Below the pieces are notes generated by a model. That model saw only the letters and a program-made list of their open reading frames with translations, did not search any database and was not told the origin of the DNA. A stretch of DNA of 64,000 nucleotides from Oscillospiraceae bacterium (GTDB lineage: Bacteria > Bacillota > Clostridia > Oscillospirales > Acutalibacteraceae): NCBI GenBank assembly GCA_902802375.1, contig CADCLS010000001.1, positions 1-64,000 on the forward strand, in the 5' to 3' direction. Both the position numbers and the translations under genes were made by a program. Below are positions 62,645 to 64,000 of this stretch, in pieces; the stretch's first letter is position 1; each line of letters opens with the position of its first letter.

Positions 62645-64000
62645 ATGAATTTGCTTATAAAAATGAGAAAAAGCGTAATGCTTTTTATTAAAATAATGAC
62701 AACGGTTGCTATAACCGTTGCATTTATTCAGGTTTGGGTAAGTAATTATACCGAGTCGCTTTTCAGCAAAAATGGTAACTTTGTTGTTATTCTTTCATTC
62801 GTTTTGTTATTTGTCGTTTTTTCTTCGCTTTACAGTGCTTTCAAAATAGGTATTTTCCGTACGCACGAGATTATTTACAGTTATTCATTGGCTATTATCT
62901 TTACAAATGCCGTTATGTATCTTGAGCTTAGCCTTATAGCCCGTGAGCTTGTGTCGATTTTACCGCTTTTGATATCTGCGTTGTTTCAGATTCTTATTGC
63001 GGCTATTTGTTCAATTTGCGCTAACATGGTATATTTCAAGCTGTATTCAGCGAGAAAGGTCGTTGCGATTTTCAGTGACGATATGTATGGCTTTGAGCTT
63101 ATTAAAAAAATGAGCCATATTTCTCAAAGATTTAAGATCGAGTGCGGTCTTAATGCGCAGTGTTCAACATTTGAGCAAATAAAGCAGCAAATAGATAAAT
63201 ATGAAGCGGTAGTAATTTGCAGTATTGATAAAAACTTAGAAAAGCAAATACTGTCTTATTGTTATACAAAAGAAAAACGCACATACCTGCTGCCAGACAC
63301 ATCAGATATAATTATCAATAACAGTTATAATATCCAAATAGGCGATACGCCGGTTCTTATGAGCCGAAACAGGGGTCTGAGCATTGAGCAGAAGCTTATA
63401 AAACGAATGTTTGATATACTCATTTCTGCTTGCGGACTAATAATAACCTTGCCGATATCTCTCATATGTGCCATATCAATAAAGCTGGATGACGGCGGCC
63501 CTGTGTTTTACCGCCAAAACCGAATCACCAAAGACGGAAAGATATTTAACATATTGAAGTTCCGTTCTATGAGAACGGATGCTGAAAAAGACGGCGCAAA
63601 AAAAGCGGTTGATAATGATGACAGAATAACTCATGTGGGAAGAATTATCAGAGCTTGCAGGGTGGACGAGCTTCCGCAGCTGATAAATATACTTCTCGGC
63701 GATATGTCAATAGTAGGTCCGCGTCCTGAGAGAATAGAAAATGTTTATGAATACTCAAGTAAGTATCCTGAATTTGAACTTCGCCATAAGGTTAAAGCCG
63801 GCCTTACGGGACTCGCTCAGCTATATGGAAAATATAATACAAGTCCTGAGGATAAGCTCAATATGGATTTGGCTTATATTGAGAACTATTCGTTACTTCT
63901 TGACTTAAAACTAATCGTCTTAACCTTTAAGGTACTGTTTATGAAAGAAAGTACCGAAGGATTTGATAACAGTGCTAACGAAGAAAGCGATAAAAAGGAG
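62645..64000 (+). CDS. Polyprenyl glycosylphosphotransferase (exopolysaccharide sugar transferase), partial
   Basis: The gene runs off the right edge; about 452 residues are visible from ATG 62645 with GCGAGG upstream. Four or five N-terminal membrane segments (residues 15-130) precede a soluble region and then the catalytic sugar transferase domain: KRMFDILISACGLIITLPIS, GPVFYRQNRITKDGKIFNIL with KFRSMRTDAEKDGA, RVDELPQLINILLGDMSIVG and PRPERIENV. It starts an exopolysaccharide by loading a sugar phosphate on undecaprenyl phosphate. The visible end (ENYSLLLDLKLIVLTFKVLF and after) suggests that few codons are missing. Confidence 0.9.
   Translation, partial: MNLLIKMRKSVMLFIKIMTTVAITVAFIQVWVSNYTESLFSKNGNFVVILSFVLLFVVFSSLYSAFKIGIFRTHEIIYSYSLAIIFTNAVMYLELSLIARELVSILPLLISALFQILIAAICSICANMVYFKLYSARKVVAIFSDDMYGFELIKKMSHISQRFKIECGLNAQCSTFEQIKQQIDKYEAVVICSIDKNLEKQILSYCYTKEKRTYLLPDTSDIIINNSYNIQIGDTPVLMSRNRGLSIEQKLIKRMFDILISACGLIITLPISLICAISIKLDDGGPVFYRQNRITKDGKIFNILKFRSMRTDAEKDGAKKAVDNDDRITHVGRIIRACRVDELPQLINILLGDMSIVGPRPERIENVYEYSSKYPEFELRHKVKAGLTGLAQLYGKYNTSPEDKLNMDLAYIENYSLLLDLKLIVLTFKVLFMKESTEGFDNSANEESDKKE

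Overview
The window looks like the chromosome of a low-to-moderate GC, endospore-forming member of the Clostridia, probably a gut Oscillospirales-type organism. This is inferred from gene content: Spo0A, PdaB- and CwlD-like sporulation proteins, a CotJC-like manganese catalase, LL-diaminopimelate aminotransferase, a split archaeal-type glutamate synthase, glutamine synthetase III and ANTAR-controlled nitrogen genes. No database search was possible, so family calls rest on motifs I can read.

Region 1 (1-11.4 kb) is the right part of an integrative element. A Cro/C1-type repressor (cut by the window edge) faces a Y-family DNA polymerase across four phased copies of the palindrome ACGAAA-N4-TTTCGT, one filling the spacer of a consensus promoter. 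Behind the polymerase come a small protein, an ImmA/IrrE-type metallopeptidase and a zinc ribbon protein, which suggests an ImmR/ImmA-like inducible translesion polymerase module. Then follow three stacked hairpins, a sigma-like regulator whose ribosome binding site is buried in a hairpin, a roughly 470 nt highly structured RNA or single-stranded DNA candidate, a DinG-type helicase and three serine-recombinase family genes, the middle one without a catalytic domain.

Region 2 (11.4-15.0 kb) is a scarred surface-polysaccharide segment: an intact sugar-phosphate transferase, a glycosyltransferase pseudogene, a nucleotide-sugar dehydrogenase, and an odd array of hairpins with a repeated motif.

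Region 3 (15.0-34.7 kb) is a nitrogen and glutamine block built from two divergent operons. Leftward: a class II glutaminase domain, the FMN synthase domain, a ferredoxin, a flavin reductase and a GXGXG domain (a five-gene split glutamate synthase), then glutamine synthetase I and an ANTAR regulator. Rightward: glutamine synthetase III, an ammonium transporter fused to PII, asparagine synthetase, GlmS, GuaA, PyrG, DapF and DapL. Both operons start at consensus promoters followed by an intrinsic terminator that overlaps a hairpin with an A1/G4 hexaloop, the recognition element of ANTAR proteins. The regulator at the end of the left operon therefore probably antiterminates both.

Region 4 (34.7-41.4 kb) starts with a promoter-to-terminator small RNA gene of unknown type, followed by a Tn4451-like mobilizable element: a ParB-like protein, a duplicated hairpin motif, a MobC-like protein, a relaxase that has lost a normal start codon, a ParB gene with an internal stop, and a TnpX-like serine recombinase. 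The mobilization functions look damaged.

Region 5 (41.4-64 kb) is mostly housekeeping: two tRNA genes; an operon of Maf, two M16 peptidases, Lgt, FolD and a membrane protein; NrdR, GltX, GlnS and NIF3; sporulation genes (CotJC-like, PdaB-like, Spo0A, CwlD-like) and MscL with a zinc ribbon tail; tRNA-Leu; two DegV proteins and a PHP phosphoesterase; a Rieske-tailed oxidoreductase; a decayed gene abutting a tRNA-Ser fragment; tRNA-Ser; a split chromate transporter; and a sugar transferase running off the right edge.
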